Shown here in pieces: positions 22,917-32,261 of a stretch of 64,000 bases of DNA. The stretch's first letter is position 1; each line of letters opens with the position of its first letter. The translations under genes and the position numbers were made by a program. The DNA comes from Sphingomonas aliaeris. Its GTDB lineage: Bacteria > Pseudomonadota > Alphaproteobacteria > Sphingomonadales > Sphingomonadaceae. Under the pieces are notes generated by a model that made no database searches, was not told where the DNA came from, and saw only the letters and a list, made by a program, of their open reading frames with translations. The stretch lies in the NCBI RefSeq assembly GCF_016743815.1, contig NZ_CP061035.1:3841001-3905000 (forward strand). The letters are read 5' to 3'.

Positions 22917-23015
22917 TCTCCTTCGCGTCTTCGCGCCTTCGCGTGAACATTCTTTCGAAGCGGGGGAGCGCTTGAAGAGTGGTTCACGCGAAGGCGCGAA
23001 GACGCGAAGATAGGA
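22917..23015. repeat. Inverted repeat, CTTCGCGTCTTCGCG type
   Basis: CCTTCGCGTCTTCGCGCCTT to CGTGAAC and, inverted, GTTCACGCGAAGGCGCGAAG ACGCGAAG. The arm is a close variant of the 22585-22661 arm (TTC in place of CTC). With the two preceding units it fills the 545-base gap 22515-23059, in which no gene is seen. Confidence 0.85.
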
Positions 23016-23059
23016 GATGGTTTTTGCGCTGCGCGCTGAAGGCCGTGGCGGCGCTTGCC

Positions 23060-23935
23060 TCAGGTGGTCAGCGTGACGCTCATCGTGATGATCTTTTCGC
23101 CGCCGACGGGGATTTCGAACACGCCCGGCTTGTCGCGGAAGTCGCCGGCATAGCCTTGCGGGTCGGCGATGCCGTGCCAGGGTTCGATGCAGACATAGGC
23201 GGCGCCGGGCTTGGTCCAGATGCCGAGTTGCGGTGTGTCGGGGAACGTGATGTCGAGCACGGGTGCGCCGAATGCGCCGTAGGTGACCTTGTCCGATGCG
23301 ACCGGATCCCAGATCAGCGCATCGTCGGTGAACAGATCGTCACGCAGGCGCAGCGCGCGACCGTCCAGCGGCGTGGGGCGGTCGTTCGGCGTGATCGTAC
23401 CGTCCTTCGCGAGCGTTTTCAGCGCGGCCGGTTCCTGCCGCGCGAACAGGATGCGATGCGCCTCGCGCGGTTCGCCGTAGGGCAGCGGCCAGGCGAAGGC
23501 GGGGTGGAAGCCGAAGCTGGCGGGCATCGGGGTTTCGCCGCGATTCTCGATCCGCGCGGTGATCGTCAGCGTTGCGTCCTCAAGGACGTAGGTGACATCT
23601 AGCGCGAAGGCGAAGGGGTAGCTTTTGCGGGTATCCTCGCTGTCCGTGAGACGGAAGGTCACGCGGTCGTCGCGATGCTCGATCGCTTCGAAGTCGCTGA
23701 GGCGTGCGAAGCCGTGCTTCTTCATCCTGTGGCTGGCGCCGTCGACGCGCAGCGTATCACCCGCGAGCGCGCCGACGATCGGGAACAGGATCGGCGCGTG
23801 ACCGGTCCAGAAGGCCGGATCGGCGTTGGTCATCAATTCCCGCCCGTCGCGATCGCGAAGCGACGTGAGTTCCGCGCCGACATGGTTGATGCCGGCGCTG
23901 AGTTTCGGCGAGCGAATGACGACGAGTTCAACCAC
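23060..23935 (-). CDS. Aldose 1-epimerase family protein (galactose-mutarotase-like)
   Basis: 291 residues from GTG 23935, which overlaps the pheT end by 8 bases. The protein is a beta-sandwich with GAELTSL, HGFARLSDFE, FGFHPAFAWPLPYG and CIEPWHGIADPQGY; the conserved His residues and the Glu/Trp/His segment match the YeaD/LacX branch of mutarotase-like proteins. It probably interconverts sugar anomers; the substrate is unknown. The overlap suggests it is co-transcribed downstream of pheT, an unusual partner. Confidence 0.85.
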   Translation of the reverse strand: MVELVVIRSPKLSAGINHVGAELTSLRDRDGRELMTNADPAFWTGHAPILFPIVGALAGDTLRVDGASHRMKKHGFARLSDFEAIEHRDDRVTFRLTDSEDTRKSYPFAFALDVTYVLEDATLTITARIENRGETPMPASFGFHPAFAWPLPYGEPREAHRILFARQEPAALKTLAKDGTITPNDRPTPLDGRALRLRDDLFTDDALIWDPVASDKVTYGAFGAPVLDITFPDTPQLGIWTKPGAAYVCIEPWHGIADPQGYAGDFRDKPGVFEIPVGGEKIITMSVTLTT

Positions 23936-26291
23936 GAAGCGTCGCCCCCAGCTTTGCCGCCGCAGCGACGACCTTGTCGGCAATCGCCTTCAATTCTTCG
24001 TCGGTAAAGCTTTTCGTGGTGGGTTGCAGCGTGATCTCGACCGCGAGGCTTTTCCTGCCATCCTCCATCCCTGCGCCGGTGAAGACGTCGAACAGGCGGG
24101 CCGCGACGATGCTGGCCTTGTCCGCGCCCTTCATCGCGCGGACGAGCGTGTCGGCGGCGAGATCGGCGGGGACGAGGAAGGCGAAGTCGCGCGTCACGGC
24201 CTGCAACGCGGGGGGCGTATAGGCCGCGCGCATAAAGCCGGTGCTGCGTTTGGCGGGGAGAGCGTCGAGATACAGTTCGACTGCGGCGGCCGGGCCGTCG
24301 AGGTCGAACGCCTTGAGGACGCTGGGGTGGACCATGCCGAACGCCGCGAGCACGGTCTTGGGACCGAGGCGCAGCGTGCCGGACTGGCCGGGATGCCAGG
24401 CGTCGCCAGCTTCGCCCATCACTTGCAGGTTCTCGACCGGCGCACCGGCGGCGGCGAGCAGGGCGATCGCTTCCGCCTTGGCGTCGAACGCGTCGAAGCC
24501 GACCGCCTTACCGCCGCGCCAGCCGCGCGGGCGCGACGATCCGGCGAGGACGACGCCCAGGGTCGGGCGTTCCTTGTCGGACAGGTAGCGGCGGCCGATC
24601 TCGAACAGGCGGACGCTGGTTTGGCCGCGCTTGAGGTTGCGTTCGGCAGCGGACAGCAGGCCGGGCAGCAGCGACGGCCGCATGACCTTCAGTTCCTCGC
24701 TGATCGGATTGGCGAGCGTCCAGGCGCCACCACCGAACGGCGCGGCCTGCGCGTCGGACAGGAAGCTCCACGTCACCGCTTCGTCCAGTCCGCGCGCGGC
24801 GGCGGCGCGGCGGGCGCGGCGTTCCAGTTTCTGGTCGGGCGTGGCGGTGGGCTTCGCGACGCCGGGCGTGCGGGGCAGGGCGACCGAGGGCACCTTGTCG
24901 ATGCCTTCGATGCGGATGACTTCCTCGACCAGATCGGCTGGGCCGTCCACATCGCGGCGCCATGTGGGGACGGTGACGGACCAGCCGGCATCGACCGCGA
25001 AGCCGAGGCTTTCGAGGATCTCGCGCTGGCGATCGGCGGCGATGGCGAGGCCGCCGAGGGTTTCGGCGCGGCCCGGATCATAGGCGATCGTGCGCTGTGC
25101 GGTCGGCGGCGTGCCGGCGCGGGTGACCTCGCTCGCCTGTCCGCCGCAGATGTCGAGCACGAGGCGCGTCGCGATGGCGAGCCCGTCGTCGAGGAAGGCG
25201 GGATCGACGCCGCGTTCGAAGCGCTGGCGCGCGTCGCTGGTCAGCGCCAGTTTCTGGCCGGTGCGCGCGATATGGTCGGGGTCGAAGAAGGCGCATTCGA
25301 TCAGCACGTCGGTGGTCGTGTCGGACACGCCCGAATCCTCGCCGCCCATGATGCCGCCGATGTCGTGGACATGCGTATCGTCGGCGATGACGGTCATGCC
25401 CGCATCCAGCGTGTACGTCTTGCCGTTGAGCGCGAGCACTTGTTCGCCCACGGCCGCCTTGCGCGCGACGAGGCCGCCGGTCAGCTTGGCGCGGTCGTAG
25501 ACGTGAAGCGGGCGGCCGAGGTCGATCATCACGTAATTGGTGATGTCGACCAGCGCGGAGATCGGCTTCTGGCCAATCGCGGTGAGGCGCCGGCGCATCC
25601 AGTCCGGGGCGGTGCCGTTCGTCACGCCGGCGACGGTCTGCCCGTAGAAAGCGGGGCAGCCTTGCGGATCGTCGGTGCGGACGTCGGGGCCTGCGCCCTG
25701 CCCCGCGACCGGCTCCACGGCGAGCGGCTTCAGCGTACCGATGCCGGTGGCGGCGAGATCTCGCGCGATGCCGCGGACGCCCATGCAATCCTGCTTGTTG
25801 GGGGTGATGCTGACGTCGATCACCGGATCGTTGAGGCCGGCATAATCAGGATAGGCGGTGCCCACGGGCGCGTCTTCGGGCAGTTCGATGATGCCGTCAT
25901 GGTCCTCGCCCAGCTCCAGTTCGCGCGTCGAACACATCATGCCGTTCGACACCACGCCGCGGATCTCGGCGACCTTCAGCGTGATGTCGCTGCCGGGGAC
26001 ATAGGCTCCAGGGGCACCGAACACGCCGACCAGCCCGGCGCGCGCATTGGGTGCGCCGCAGACGACCTGCATCGGACCGTCACCGGCATCGACGGACAGG
26101 ACCTGCAGCTTGTCCGCCTGCGGATGGCGTTCGGCGGTGAGGACTTTGGCGACCTTGAATGCGGCAAGTTTTTCGCCGGGATTCTCGACGCCTTCGACCT
26201 CGAGGCCGATGCGCGTGAGCGTCTCGACGATCTCATCGAGCGAGGCGGTCGTGTCGAGATGCTGGCGGAGCCAGTCGAGGGTGAACTTCAT
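23928..26291 (-). CDS. pheT: Phenylalanyl-tRNA synthetase beta subunit
   Basis: 787 residues, full length. From [14 protein letters not shown] it shows the tRNA-binding OB domain ([20 protein letters not shown]), the B3/B4 editing domain, B5, the catalytic-like core and the C-terminal ferredoxin-fold anticodon-binding domain ([14 protein letters not shown] to the end). With PheS it forms the alpha2-beta2 enzyme that charges tRNA-Phe. It overlaps pheS by 4 bases. A longer same-frame extension upstream is only the antisense frame of pheS. Confidence 0.96.
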   Translation of the reverse strand: MKFTLDWLRQHLDTTASLDEIVETLTRIGLEVEGVENPGEKLAAFKVAKVLTAERHPQADKLQVLSVDAGDGPMQVVCGAPNARAGLVGVFGAPGAYVPGSDITLKVAEIRGVVSNGMMCSTRELELGEDHDGIIELPEDAPVGTAYPDYAGLNDPVIDVSITPNKQDCMGVRGIARDLAATGIGTLKPLAVEPVAGQGAGPDVRTDDPQGCPAFYGQTVAGVTNGTAPDWMRRRLTAIGQKPISALVDITNYVMIDLGRPLHVYDRAKLTGGLVARKAAVGEQVLALNGKTYTLDAGMTVIADDTHVHDIGGIMGGEDSGVSDTTTDVLIECAFFDPDHIARTGQKLALTSDARQRFERGVDPAFLDDGLAIATRLVLDICGGQASEVTRAGTPPTAQRTIAYDPGRAETLGGLAIAADRQREILESLGFAVDAGWSVTVPTWRRDVDGPADLVEEVIRIEGIDKVPSVALPRTPGVAKPTATPDQKLERRARRAAAARGLDEAVTWSFLSDAQAAPFGGGAWTLANPISEELKVMRPSLLPGLLSAAERNLKRGQTSVRLFEIGRRYLSDKERPTLGVVLAGSSRPRGWRGGKAVGFDAFDAKAEAIALLAAAGAPVENLQVMGEAGDAWHPGQSGTLRLGPKTVLAAFGMVHPSVLKAFDLDGPAAAVELYLDALPAKRSTGFMRAAYTPPALQAVTRDFAFLVPADLAADTLVRAMKGADKASIVAARLFDVFTGAGMEDGRKSLAVEITLQPTTKSFTDEELKAIADKVVAAAAKLGATLRG

Positions 26292-27397
26292 GCGCCGACT
26301 CCGCCGGACAAAGTGGGGACGTCGAGCGCGGAGAAGCCGTAATGCTTCAGCCAGCGGACGTCGCTTTCGAACACCGGCCGCAGATCGTCGATGCCGTATT
26401 TGAGCATGGCGAGGCGATCGATGCCGCAGCCGAAGGCGAAACCCTGCCATTCGTCGGGGTCCAGGCTGCACGCCTCGATCACCTTGCGGTGGACCATGCC
26501 GGAGCCGAGGACTTCCATCCAGCCGTCGCTGCCGCCGATCACGCGCTTGCCCTTTTCGAGGCTGAAGCCGACATCGACCTCCGCCGAGGGTTCGGTGAAC
26601 GGGAAGTAGCTGGGGCGCAGGCGCAGGACGACGTCGTCGCGTTCGAAAAAGGCGCGCAGGAAGGTTTCCAGCGTCCATTTGAGATGACCGAGCGTGATCC
26701 CCTTGTCGATCACCAGCCCCTCGATCTGGTGGAACATCGGCGTGTGCGTCGCATCCCAGTCGGAACGATAGACGCGACCGGGCGCGATGATGCGGATCGG
26801 TTCGCCGGCCTTCTGCGTGCGGTTCGCGATCTCGACCATCGTGCGGATCTGGACGGGCGACGTGTGCGTGCGGAGGACCATCGGCGGTTCGTGCTCGCCC
26901 GCAAGATAGAAGGTGTCCTGCATCGCGCGCGCGGGGTGCGTTTCGGGAATGTTGAGCGCGCTGAAATTGTGCCAGTCGTCCTCGATCTCCGGACCCGTGG
27001 CGACCGCGAAGCCGAGATCGGCGAAGATTTCCGCGAGTTCGTCCATCACCTGGCTGACCGGGTGGATCGTGCCGGTCGGCGCGACATCGGCGGGCAGCGT
27101 CATGTCCAGCGTCTCGCGCGCCAGCCGGGCGTCGAGATCGGCGCGTTCCAGCATCGCCTTGCGGGTCGCGATCGCCGTCGTCACGGCCTCGCGCAGGCCC
27201 TGGATCCGTGGACCTTCGACCAGCCGCTGTTCGGGCGACATGCCGCCGAGCGTCTTGAGCAAGGCGGTCACCGTGCCTGCCTTGCCAAGCGCATGCACAC
27301 GGCACGCTTCGAGCGCGTCGAGTCCGCTTGCGACATCGATCGCGGCGAGGAGATCGGTCTTCATCTGGTCGATATCGGTCGATTGATCGGGGGTCAC
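26288..27397 (-). CDS. pheS: Phenylalanyl-tRNA synthetase alpha subunit
   Basis: 369 residues. Class II synthetase motif 2 and family motifs are visible: [53 protein letters not shown] and [18 protein letters not shown] (motif 3). The N-terminal helical arm for tRNA binding is present. It is the catalytic subunit for phenylalanine activation. In many bacteria it follows rpmI-rplT directly; here a GIY-YIG gene with flanking repeats and a terminator lie between. Confidence 0.96.
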   Translation of the reverse strand: MTPDQSTDIDQMKTDLLAAIDVASGLDALEACRVHALGKAGTVTALLKTLGGMSPEQRLVEGPRIQGLREAVTTAIATRKAMLERADLDARLARETLDMTLPADVAPTGTIHPVSQVMDELAEIFADLGFAVATGPEIEDDWHNFSALNIPETHPARAMQDTFYLAGEHEPPMVLRTHTSPVQIRTMVEIANRTQKAGEPIRIIAPGRVYRSDWDATHTPMFHQIEGLVIDKGITLGHLKWTLETFLRAFFERDDVVLRLRPSYFPFTEPSAEVDVGFSLEKGKRVIGGSDGWMEVLGSGMVHRKVIEACSLDPDEWQGFAFGCGIDRLAMLKYGIDDLRPVFESDVRWLKHYGFSALDVPTLSGGVGA

Positions 27398-27406
27398 TGA
27401 CTACTC

Positions 27407-27435
27407 CGTCATCCCCGCGAAGGCGGGGATCCATA
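27407..27435. repeat. Left inverted repeat beside the GIY-YIG gene
   Basis: CGTCATCCCCGCGAAGGCGG then GGATCCATA. It is the inverted partner of 27784-27812, differing at two positions, and its centre CCCCGC-GAAG-GCGGGG is itself a hairpin. It overlaps the last codons of the GIY-YIG gene. Confidence 0.88.
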
Positions 27436-27768
27436 ATGTGTGTCGTCGCGTCGAGACGCTGGCGCTGCCACGGGCGGCAATCCCAGGCCTATCGCAAGAT
27501 CCGCCCAGTGCGGGTTGTTCGTCTCGATCAGATTGGCTTTCCAGTCGCGATTCCATTTCTTGATCTGCTTTTCGCGGAGGATCGCTGCCTCCATCGTATC
27601 TGCCATGTCGAACCAGACCAGATGCTTCACGCCGTAGCGAGAGGTAAAGCCCTTGATCAAGCCTTCGCGGTGCTGGGCTAGCCGTGCGAGCAGGTTCGAC
27701 GTCACCCCGGTATAGATCGTTACGTGCTTGCCGCTTGCGAGCATGTAGACGCACGGTTCGCGATCCAT
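27409..27768 (-). CDS. GIY-YIG domain endonuclease-like protein
   Basis: 119 residues. The N-terminal GIY-YIG domain shows VYMLASGKHVTIYTGVTSNL, an R in LLARLAQH, and the metal-binding Glu in REKQIKKW; the KxIKKWNRxWK block is typical of short stand-alone URI-type proteins (COG2827-like). It might cut DNA, but no target is known. The start at 27768 (MDREPCVYM) avoids the upstream repeat. It is bracketed by 29-bp inverted repeats (27407-27435, 27784-27812), and its C-terminus is encoded by the left repeat. It lies between rplT and pheS on the same strand. Confidence 0.85.
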   Translation of the reverse strand: MDREPCVYMLASGKHVTIYTGVTSNLLARLAQHREGLIKGFTSRYGVKHLVWFDMADTMEAAILREKQIKKWNRDWKANLIETNNPHWADLAIGLGLPPVAAPASRRDDTHYGSPPSRG

Positions 27769-27783
27769 CGGCCTGCCCTCTGG

Positions 27784-27812
27784 TATGGATTCCCGCCTTC
27801 GCGGGAATGACG
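27784..27812. repeat. Right inverted repeat beside the GIY-YIG gene
   Basis: TATGGATTCCCGCCTTCGCG then GGAATGACG, the inverted match of the left copy at 27407-27435. Beyond it AGAGTAG also mirrors CTACTC on the left side, so the match extends slightly outward. Confidence 0.88.
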
Positions 27813-27831
27813 GATAGAGTAGCATGAATCC

Positions 27832-27869
27832 AAAAGAAGGGGCGCCGGTGGAGAACCACCGACGCCCCG
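27832..27869 (-). terminator. Terminator after rplT
   Basis: On the reverse strand GGGGCGTCGGTGG-TTCT-CCACCGGCGCCCC forms a 13-bp stem with one mismatch, followed by TTCTTTT. It is 26 bases past the rplT stop and would end the rpmI-rplT transcript before the GIY-YIG gene and pheST. Confidence 0.8.
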
Positions 27870-27894
27870 AATCTCATACTCGCGTCAGGTCGCC

Positions 27895-28260
27895 TCAAGC
27901 GGCCTGGGGCAGAGCCGCCTTCGCCTGCGCGATGATGGCGCTAAACGCGGCACCCTCGTGCATTGCGATGTCGGCCAGAACCTTTCTGTCCAGTTCGACA
28001 CCGGCCAGTTTCAGGCCGTGCATGAACTGCGAATAGGTCAGGCCTTCGGCGCGGACGCCGGCGTTGATGCGCTGGATCCACAGGCCGCGGAACGTGCGCT
28101 TCTTAACCTTACGGTCGCGATAAGCGTACTGGCCGGCCTTTTCGACCGCCTGACGGGCGATGCGGATGGTGTTCTTGCGACGGCCATAATAGCCCTTCGC
28201 CGCACCGAGAATCTTCTTGTGCTTGGCGTGGGTGGTAACACCCCGTTTTACGCGTGCCAT
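27895..28260 (-). CDS. rplT: 50S ribosomal protein L20
   Basis: 121 residues, the usual length. [19 protein letters not shown], then [27 protein letters not shown] and [20 protein letters not shown] are invariant L20 motifs. L20 binds 23S rRNA early in 50S assembly. It follows rpmI by 13 bases. Confidence 0.97.
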   Translation of the reverse strand: MARVKRGVTTHAKHKKILGAAKGYYGRRKNTIRIARQAVEKAGQYAYRDRKVKKRTFRGLWIQRINAGVRAEGLTYSQFMHGLKLAGVELDRKVLADIAMHEGAAFSAIIAQAKAALPQAA

Positions 28261-28273
28261 GTCCTATATCCCC

Positions 28274-28477
28274 TTACTTGAGCCCGTAAGGCGCCCACGC
28301 CTTAACGGTGGCCGTATCGGCCTTCGACAGCACCTTGGTGCCGCGGTTCTGGCGGATATACTTGCTGTTGTGGCTGATCAGGCGGTGGCGCTTGCCGGCA
28401 ACGCCATGCTTCAGCAGGCCGCTGGCGGTGAGCTTGAAGCGCTTCTTCACGCCGCTCTTCGTTTTCAGTTTGGGCAT
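28274..28477 (-). CDS. rpmI: 50S ribosomal protein L35
   Basis: 67 residues. MPKLKTKSGVKKRFKLTASG, then LLKHGVAGKRHRLISHNSK and the Lys-rich tail are diagnostic of L35. It is the first gene of the rpmI-rplT transcript; infC is not in the window. The promoter should lie in the 28478-28600 gap, where no motif is clear enough to call. Confidence 0.96.
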   Translation of the reverse strand: MPKLKTKSGVKKRFKLTASGLLKHGVAGKRHRLISHNSKYIRQNRGTKVLSKADTATVKAWAPYGLK

Positions 28478-28659
28478 TTTCGTCCTTTCAAAATCGCGGG
28501 CGCTTATGAATAGCCACGGCAGCCCATACCGGCCGGACCATTCCTCTTACTCGCGGAGAAGTCGGGGCGCTTAGCCGGGCGTTCCCCGAAAAGCAAGATG
28601 GGGTGCGCGAAAAGCGGGGGGCGGGAACGATTCATATCGCCCACGCGCTTGCATGCCCG

Positions 28660-30810
28660 ATGACCGATGTGTCCGAAACCGGAACCACGCCGCCCATGAC
28701 GGCTCCTGATCCGGCAAGTGCGCCGGTTGCGGAGCCGCGCTGGTATAAGCGACGCTATCGCGGGGCGACCCCGCTCGGCTGGCTACGGCGCGTGTTGCTT
28801 ACGCTGCTGGCGCTGATCGCCGCCGTCTGGCTGATCCTGTTCATCACCAAGGGACGGTTCCTGAAATCGACGTTCGAGCGGGTCACCGGATCGCTGACGA
28901 ATCGCACGGTGACGGTGCGCGGCGACTTCCAGCTGTATTTCGCGCCGTTCGATATCAAGTTCCTGGCCGAGGGGATCACCATCTCGAACCCCGCCTGGGC
29001 GACTCGGCCCAACCTGTTCGAGGCGAAGCGGATCGATACGCGAATCGCGCCGCTGTCGCTGATCTGGGGCAGAAGGCGGATGCGTTGGCTGGACCTGACC
29101 GATGCGGCGATCGATCTGGAATGGAACGACGCGCACGACACAAACACCTGGACGTTCAGCGAGAAGAAGGGCGGCAAGCGGCTGGAATTCCCGATCATCG
29201 GACGGGCGACCGTCGCTGGGACGACGCTCCGCTATCTTGATTCGCGGTTGCGGCTGGAGACGGACCTGAAGTTCCAGACGATCACGTCGCGCGACGCGAA
29301 GATCGCCGACGCGGTGCATTTCACGGGCAAGGGCACGATACGCCAGACGCCGTTCCGGCTGTCGGGTGCGTTGATGTCGCCGAACGCGACCGTGGCGCGG
29401 GGCGAGAACAAGCTGGTGATGCGGGCGTTCGCCGCGAACAACCAGATCGACGTGACCGGCACGCTGCCGAGCATCGCCGAGATCGAGGGTGTTCCGCTGG
29501 CCGTGACCGCGCGCGGCAGCAACGTCGCGGAGTTGTTGCAGATCATCGGGGTCGTGACGCCCGATACGCGGAACTACCGGCTGAAGGCGCAACTGATAAA
29601 GACCGGGATCGACTATGCCTTTACCGGGCTGACCGGGCGGTTCGGCGACAGCGACGTGGCGGGGCGGTTCACCGTCAGCCAGACCGAGCCGAAGGTGTAT
29701 ATCGATGCGACGCTGACCACCCGGCGGCTGGACATCATCGATGTCGCGCCGTTCATCGGCTACAATCCCGATATCGTCGCGACCAAGGGTGCGATCGCAG
29801 CCGCCGCTGCAACGGGCGCGGCGCCGGCCCGGGTGATGCCCGACGCGCCGTTGAATATCGAGGCGATGAAGGCGTTCGACGCGGACCTGAAATGGCGCGT
29901 GGGCATCGTGCGATCGAAGAACGTTCCGATATCGAACATCGCGCTGACGCTGAAGCTTAAGGATCGCGTGCTGACGCTGTCGCCGCTGACGATGACGATG
30001 TCGCGCGGCGACGTTGCGGCCGACGTGAAGATCGATACCCGCCGCCGCCCCGCGCACACGATGTACGATATCCGGCTGGCTTCGACTCCGATGGGACGGT
30101 TGCTTGCCGGGTTCGGCGTGGCCGAGGCGGGGACGACGGGGACGATCAAGGGTCGCGTCCAGCTAGTCGGTGACGGCGACACGATCCACGATTCGCTGAG
30201 CAGCGCGAACGGGCGGATCGCCTTCACGATGCCGCAGGGTACGTTCTGGACGCGCAACGTGCAGCTTGCCGAACTGGATATCGGTACGTTCGTGCAGAAG
30301 CTGATCCAGGACAAGTTGAAGAAGCCCGTGACGATCAATTGCGGCGCGGTCGCCTTCACCGTGCGGGGCGGCGTTGCCGCGGCGGACCCGATCCTGATCG
30401 ATACGGAGAAGAACGTGATCGCCGGGCGCGGCGGGTTCAGTTTCCGTACCGAAGCGCTCGACCTGGCGTTCCGGGCGGATGGGAAGAAGTTCAGCCTGTT
30501 CTCCGGCCAGTCGCCGGTCGGCGTGGGCGGCTATTTTTCCGCGCCGCGGATCAATCCGATCAGCCCGGAATTACTGACGCGTGCCGGGGCCGGTATCGGG
30601 CTGGGACTGGTGGCGACGCCGATCGGTGCGGTGCTGGCGTTCGTCGATATCGGCGATGCGAAGGCGGCGGCGTGTGGGCCGGTGCTGGCGGGCGCGACGG
30701 CGGCGCAGCAGCGCACGACCGATGGCAAGCCGCGCAAGGATGTGGGGAACGGAAAGGCGACGGTCGGGCAGCCGGAAGAGAAGAAAAAGAAGTTCCTCGG
30801 GATATTCTGA
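28660..30810 (+). CDS. AsmA family protein
   Basis: About 716 residues. A cytoplasmic N-terminus (about 45 residues) is followed by one membrane anchor (VLLTLLALIAAVWLILFI). The periplasmic AsmA domain follows, with the start RFLKSTFERVTGSLTNRTVT-type segment and a C-terminal AsmA_2 part with GTIKGRVQLVGDGDTIHDSL. AsmA-like proteins form long bridge-like structures thought to carry phospholipids to the outer membrane. The C-terminal end is Lys-rich. ATG 28660 is chosen over the earlier in-frame ATG at 28603, which lacks family similarity. Confidence 0.88.
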   Translation: MTDVSETGTTPPMTAPDPASAPVAEPRWYKRRYRGATPLGWLRRVLLTLLALIAAVWLILFITKGRFLKSTFERVTGSLTNRTVTVRGDFQLYFAPFDIKFLAEGITISNPAWATRPNLFEAKRIDTRIAPLSLIWGRRRMRWLDLTDAAIDLEWNDAHDTNTWTFSEKKGGKRLEFPIIGRATVAGTTLRYLDSRLRLETDLKFQTITSRDAKIADAVHFTGKGTIRQTPFRLSGALMSPNATVARGENKLVMRAFAANNQIDVTGTLPSIAEIEGVPLAVTARGSNVAELLQIIGVVTPDTRNYRLKAQLIKTGIDYAFTGLTGRFGDSDVAGRFTVSQTEPKVYIDATLTTRRLDIIDVAPFIGYNPDIVATKGAIAAAAATGAAPARVMPDAPLNIEAMKAFDADLKWRVGIVRSKNVPISNIALTLKLKDRVLTLSPLTMTMSRGDVAADVKIDTRRRPAHTMYDIRLASTPMGRLLAGFGVAEAGTTGTIKGRVQLVGDGDTIHDSLSSANGRIAFTMPQGTFWTRNVQLAELDIGTFVQKLIQDKLKKPVTINCGAVAFTVRGGVAAADPILIDTEKNVIAGRGGFSFRTEALDLAFRADGKKFSLFSGQSPVGVGGYFSAPRINPISPELLTRAGAGIGLGLVATPIGAVLAFVDIGDAKAAACGPVLAGATAAQQRTTDGKPRKDVGNGKATVGQPEEKKKKFLGIF

Positions 30811-30824
30811 GGCGGGGTTTACGG

Positions 30825-31226
30825 TTACCCGCTTCCCCGTATCGGCCGTGTCGAATCCAATACGCTGCACGCTTCTTCCAGCGCCACGGCGACCAACGCC
30901 CCGATCGCATAAGCGACGAAGTCTTCCGGTACGAAGGTCGTCCCCAAGATCGTTCGGGCGAAGGCGTTGTGGCCGAAGCCGATGCGATCGACGAGGTGGA
31001 AATACTGGCCGACCTCGACTGCGCAGGCGAACAGGAACGCGGCCAGTGCCGCCGCTCGCACGCCGAGGCGCGTGACGGCGCGGATCGCGGTGTAGACCAT
31101 GATCACGACGATGCTGTCGCCGGCATAGGGCCGGATCACCGCGTCATGGACGAACAGGGCGATTGCCACCTCGACCAGAAACAGGACGAACGTCGCCGCA
31201 ACGTAAAACCAGCGGCGGCGATTCAT
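30825..31226 (-). CDS. DUF2809 membrane protein
   Basis: 133 residues with four predicted membrane segments. VRPYAGDSIVVIMVYTAIRA-like text (IRPYAGDSIVVIMVY) in the first half matches DUF2809, a small membrane family of unknown function. It lies 4 bases after the hisN stop on the same strand and probably shares its transcript. Confidence 0.75.
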   Translation of the reverse strand: MNRRRWFYVAATFVLFLVEVAIALFVHDAVIRPYAGDSIVVIMVYTAIRAVTRLGVRAAALAAFLFACAVEVGQYFHLVDRIGFGHNAFARTILGTTFVPEDFVAYAIGALVAVALEEACSVLDSTRPIRGSG

Positions 31227-31230
31227 CCGA

Positions 31231-32013
31231 TCAGTGGCCGCGACAGGCGAGGGCTTCGATGATCTCCTCGACGCGCGCCGAATCGCCCGAAGCGATGACC
31301 TCGCCTACGCTGTCCGCAGTGAGCGGATCGCCCGCCCAGTCGCAGACCCGGCCGCCGGCGCCCTCGATCACGGGGGCGAGCGCGGCGAAATCGTGGATCT
31401 TCAGGTTCGCCTCGACCACGATGTCCATCCAGCCGCTGGCGACGCATCCGTAATTGTAGCAGTCGCCGCCCAGCACCGTGCTCATCACTGCACCGTCGAG
31501 ATGTTCGAATGCGTGCAACTGGCTGTCATCGAATGCGGCGGGGGATGTCGTGCCGAGCAAAGCCTTGGCGAGATCGGGGCAGCGGCGCGTGGCGGCGGGC
31601 GCGCCGTTGAACAGGGTCGGCTGCCCCATCACGCCGAGCCAGCGTTCCTTGAGAATCGGCTGGTCGATCACGCCGAGCATCGGCCAGCCTTCGACCATCA
31701 GCGCGATCAGCGTGCCGAAGATCGGGCGACCGGAGATGAAGGCGCGCGTGCCGTCGATCGGATCGAGCACCCAGGCGCGGCCGGACCGGCCTTCCTTCAC
31801 GCCATATTCCTCCCCGATGATCGCGTCGTCGGGATAGGCGCGTTCGATCAGTGCGCGCATCGCCGCCTCCGCCGCGCGATCCGCGAGCGTCACGGGCGAC
31901 GCGTCGTCCTTCGCCTCCAGCCCGTGAGCGTTGCGGAAATACGGACGGATCGCGGCGCCGGCGGCGTCGGCGAGCTGACCGGCAAAGGCGATTTCTGGAC
32001 TGGAACTGCGCAT
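31231..32013 (-). CDS. hisN: Histidinol-phosphatase (inositol-monophosphatase family)
   Basis: 260 residues. The metal-binding motifs of the inositol-monophosphatase fold are present: VTLADRAAE, IIGEEYG, WVLDPIDGTRAFISGRP and, near the C-terminus, KIHDFAALAPVIEGAGG. The DGTRAF form and short length fit HisN, which removes phosphate from histidinol phosphate in histidine synthesis in many alphaproteobacteria. A general inositol phosphatase role is possible. The promoter is expected in the 248-base gap 32014-32261 shared with the divergent GGDEF gene. Confidence 0.85.
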   Translation of the reverse strand: MRSSSPEIAFAGQLADAAGAAIRPYFRNAHGLEAKDDASPVTLADRAAEAAMRALIERAYPDDAIIGEEYGVKEGRSGRAWVLDPIDGTRAFISGRPIFGTLIALMVEGWPMLGVIDQPILKERWLGVMGQPTLFNGAPAATRRCPDLAKALLGTTSPAAFDDSQLHAFEHLDGAVMSTVLGGDCYNYGCVASGWMDIVVEANLKIHDFAALAPVIEGAGGRVCDWAGDPLTADSVGEVIASGDSARVEEIIEALACRGH

Positions 32014-32261
32014 GCCGACTGCCTAGCCGCCGCGCGCCGCACTTGCCACCCCGGCGATGCCGTCATCGTAGCGATTGCCGTTGGGCGACGGCTGCGGCAT
32101 GGGATGGTTCGCGCGATACTAATCAGCCTCGTAACGACCTGTCCGATGGGTCCGCATACGGCTTATTAGCAGTTCGGTTCTATCACGGGGCATGTGAAAG
32201 GGCAGGATATCGCGCCGCGTCCGGGGGGACGTGATCGTGAATTCGATCGCCAAGGGGCACG

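Noticed and set aside
22515..23015. Repeat block considered as a CRISPR array
   Set aside because: The units are inverted, not regularly spaced direct repeats, and no cas gene is present.
23826..26342. 838-codon forward frame over pheT
   Set aside because: Antisense to a complete phenylalanyl-tRNA synthetase beta subunit; the composition is typical of a GC-rich shadow frame.
26292..27434. N-terminal extension of the pheT frame over pheS
   Set aside because: Same frame by chance; the real pheT starts at MKFTLDW and pheS is complete on the same strand.
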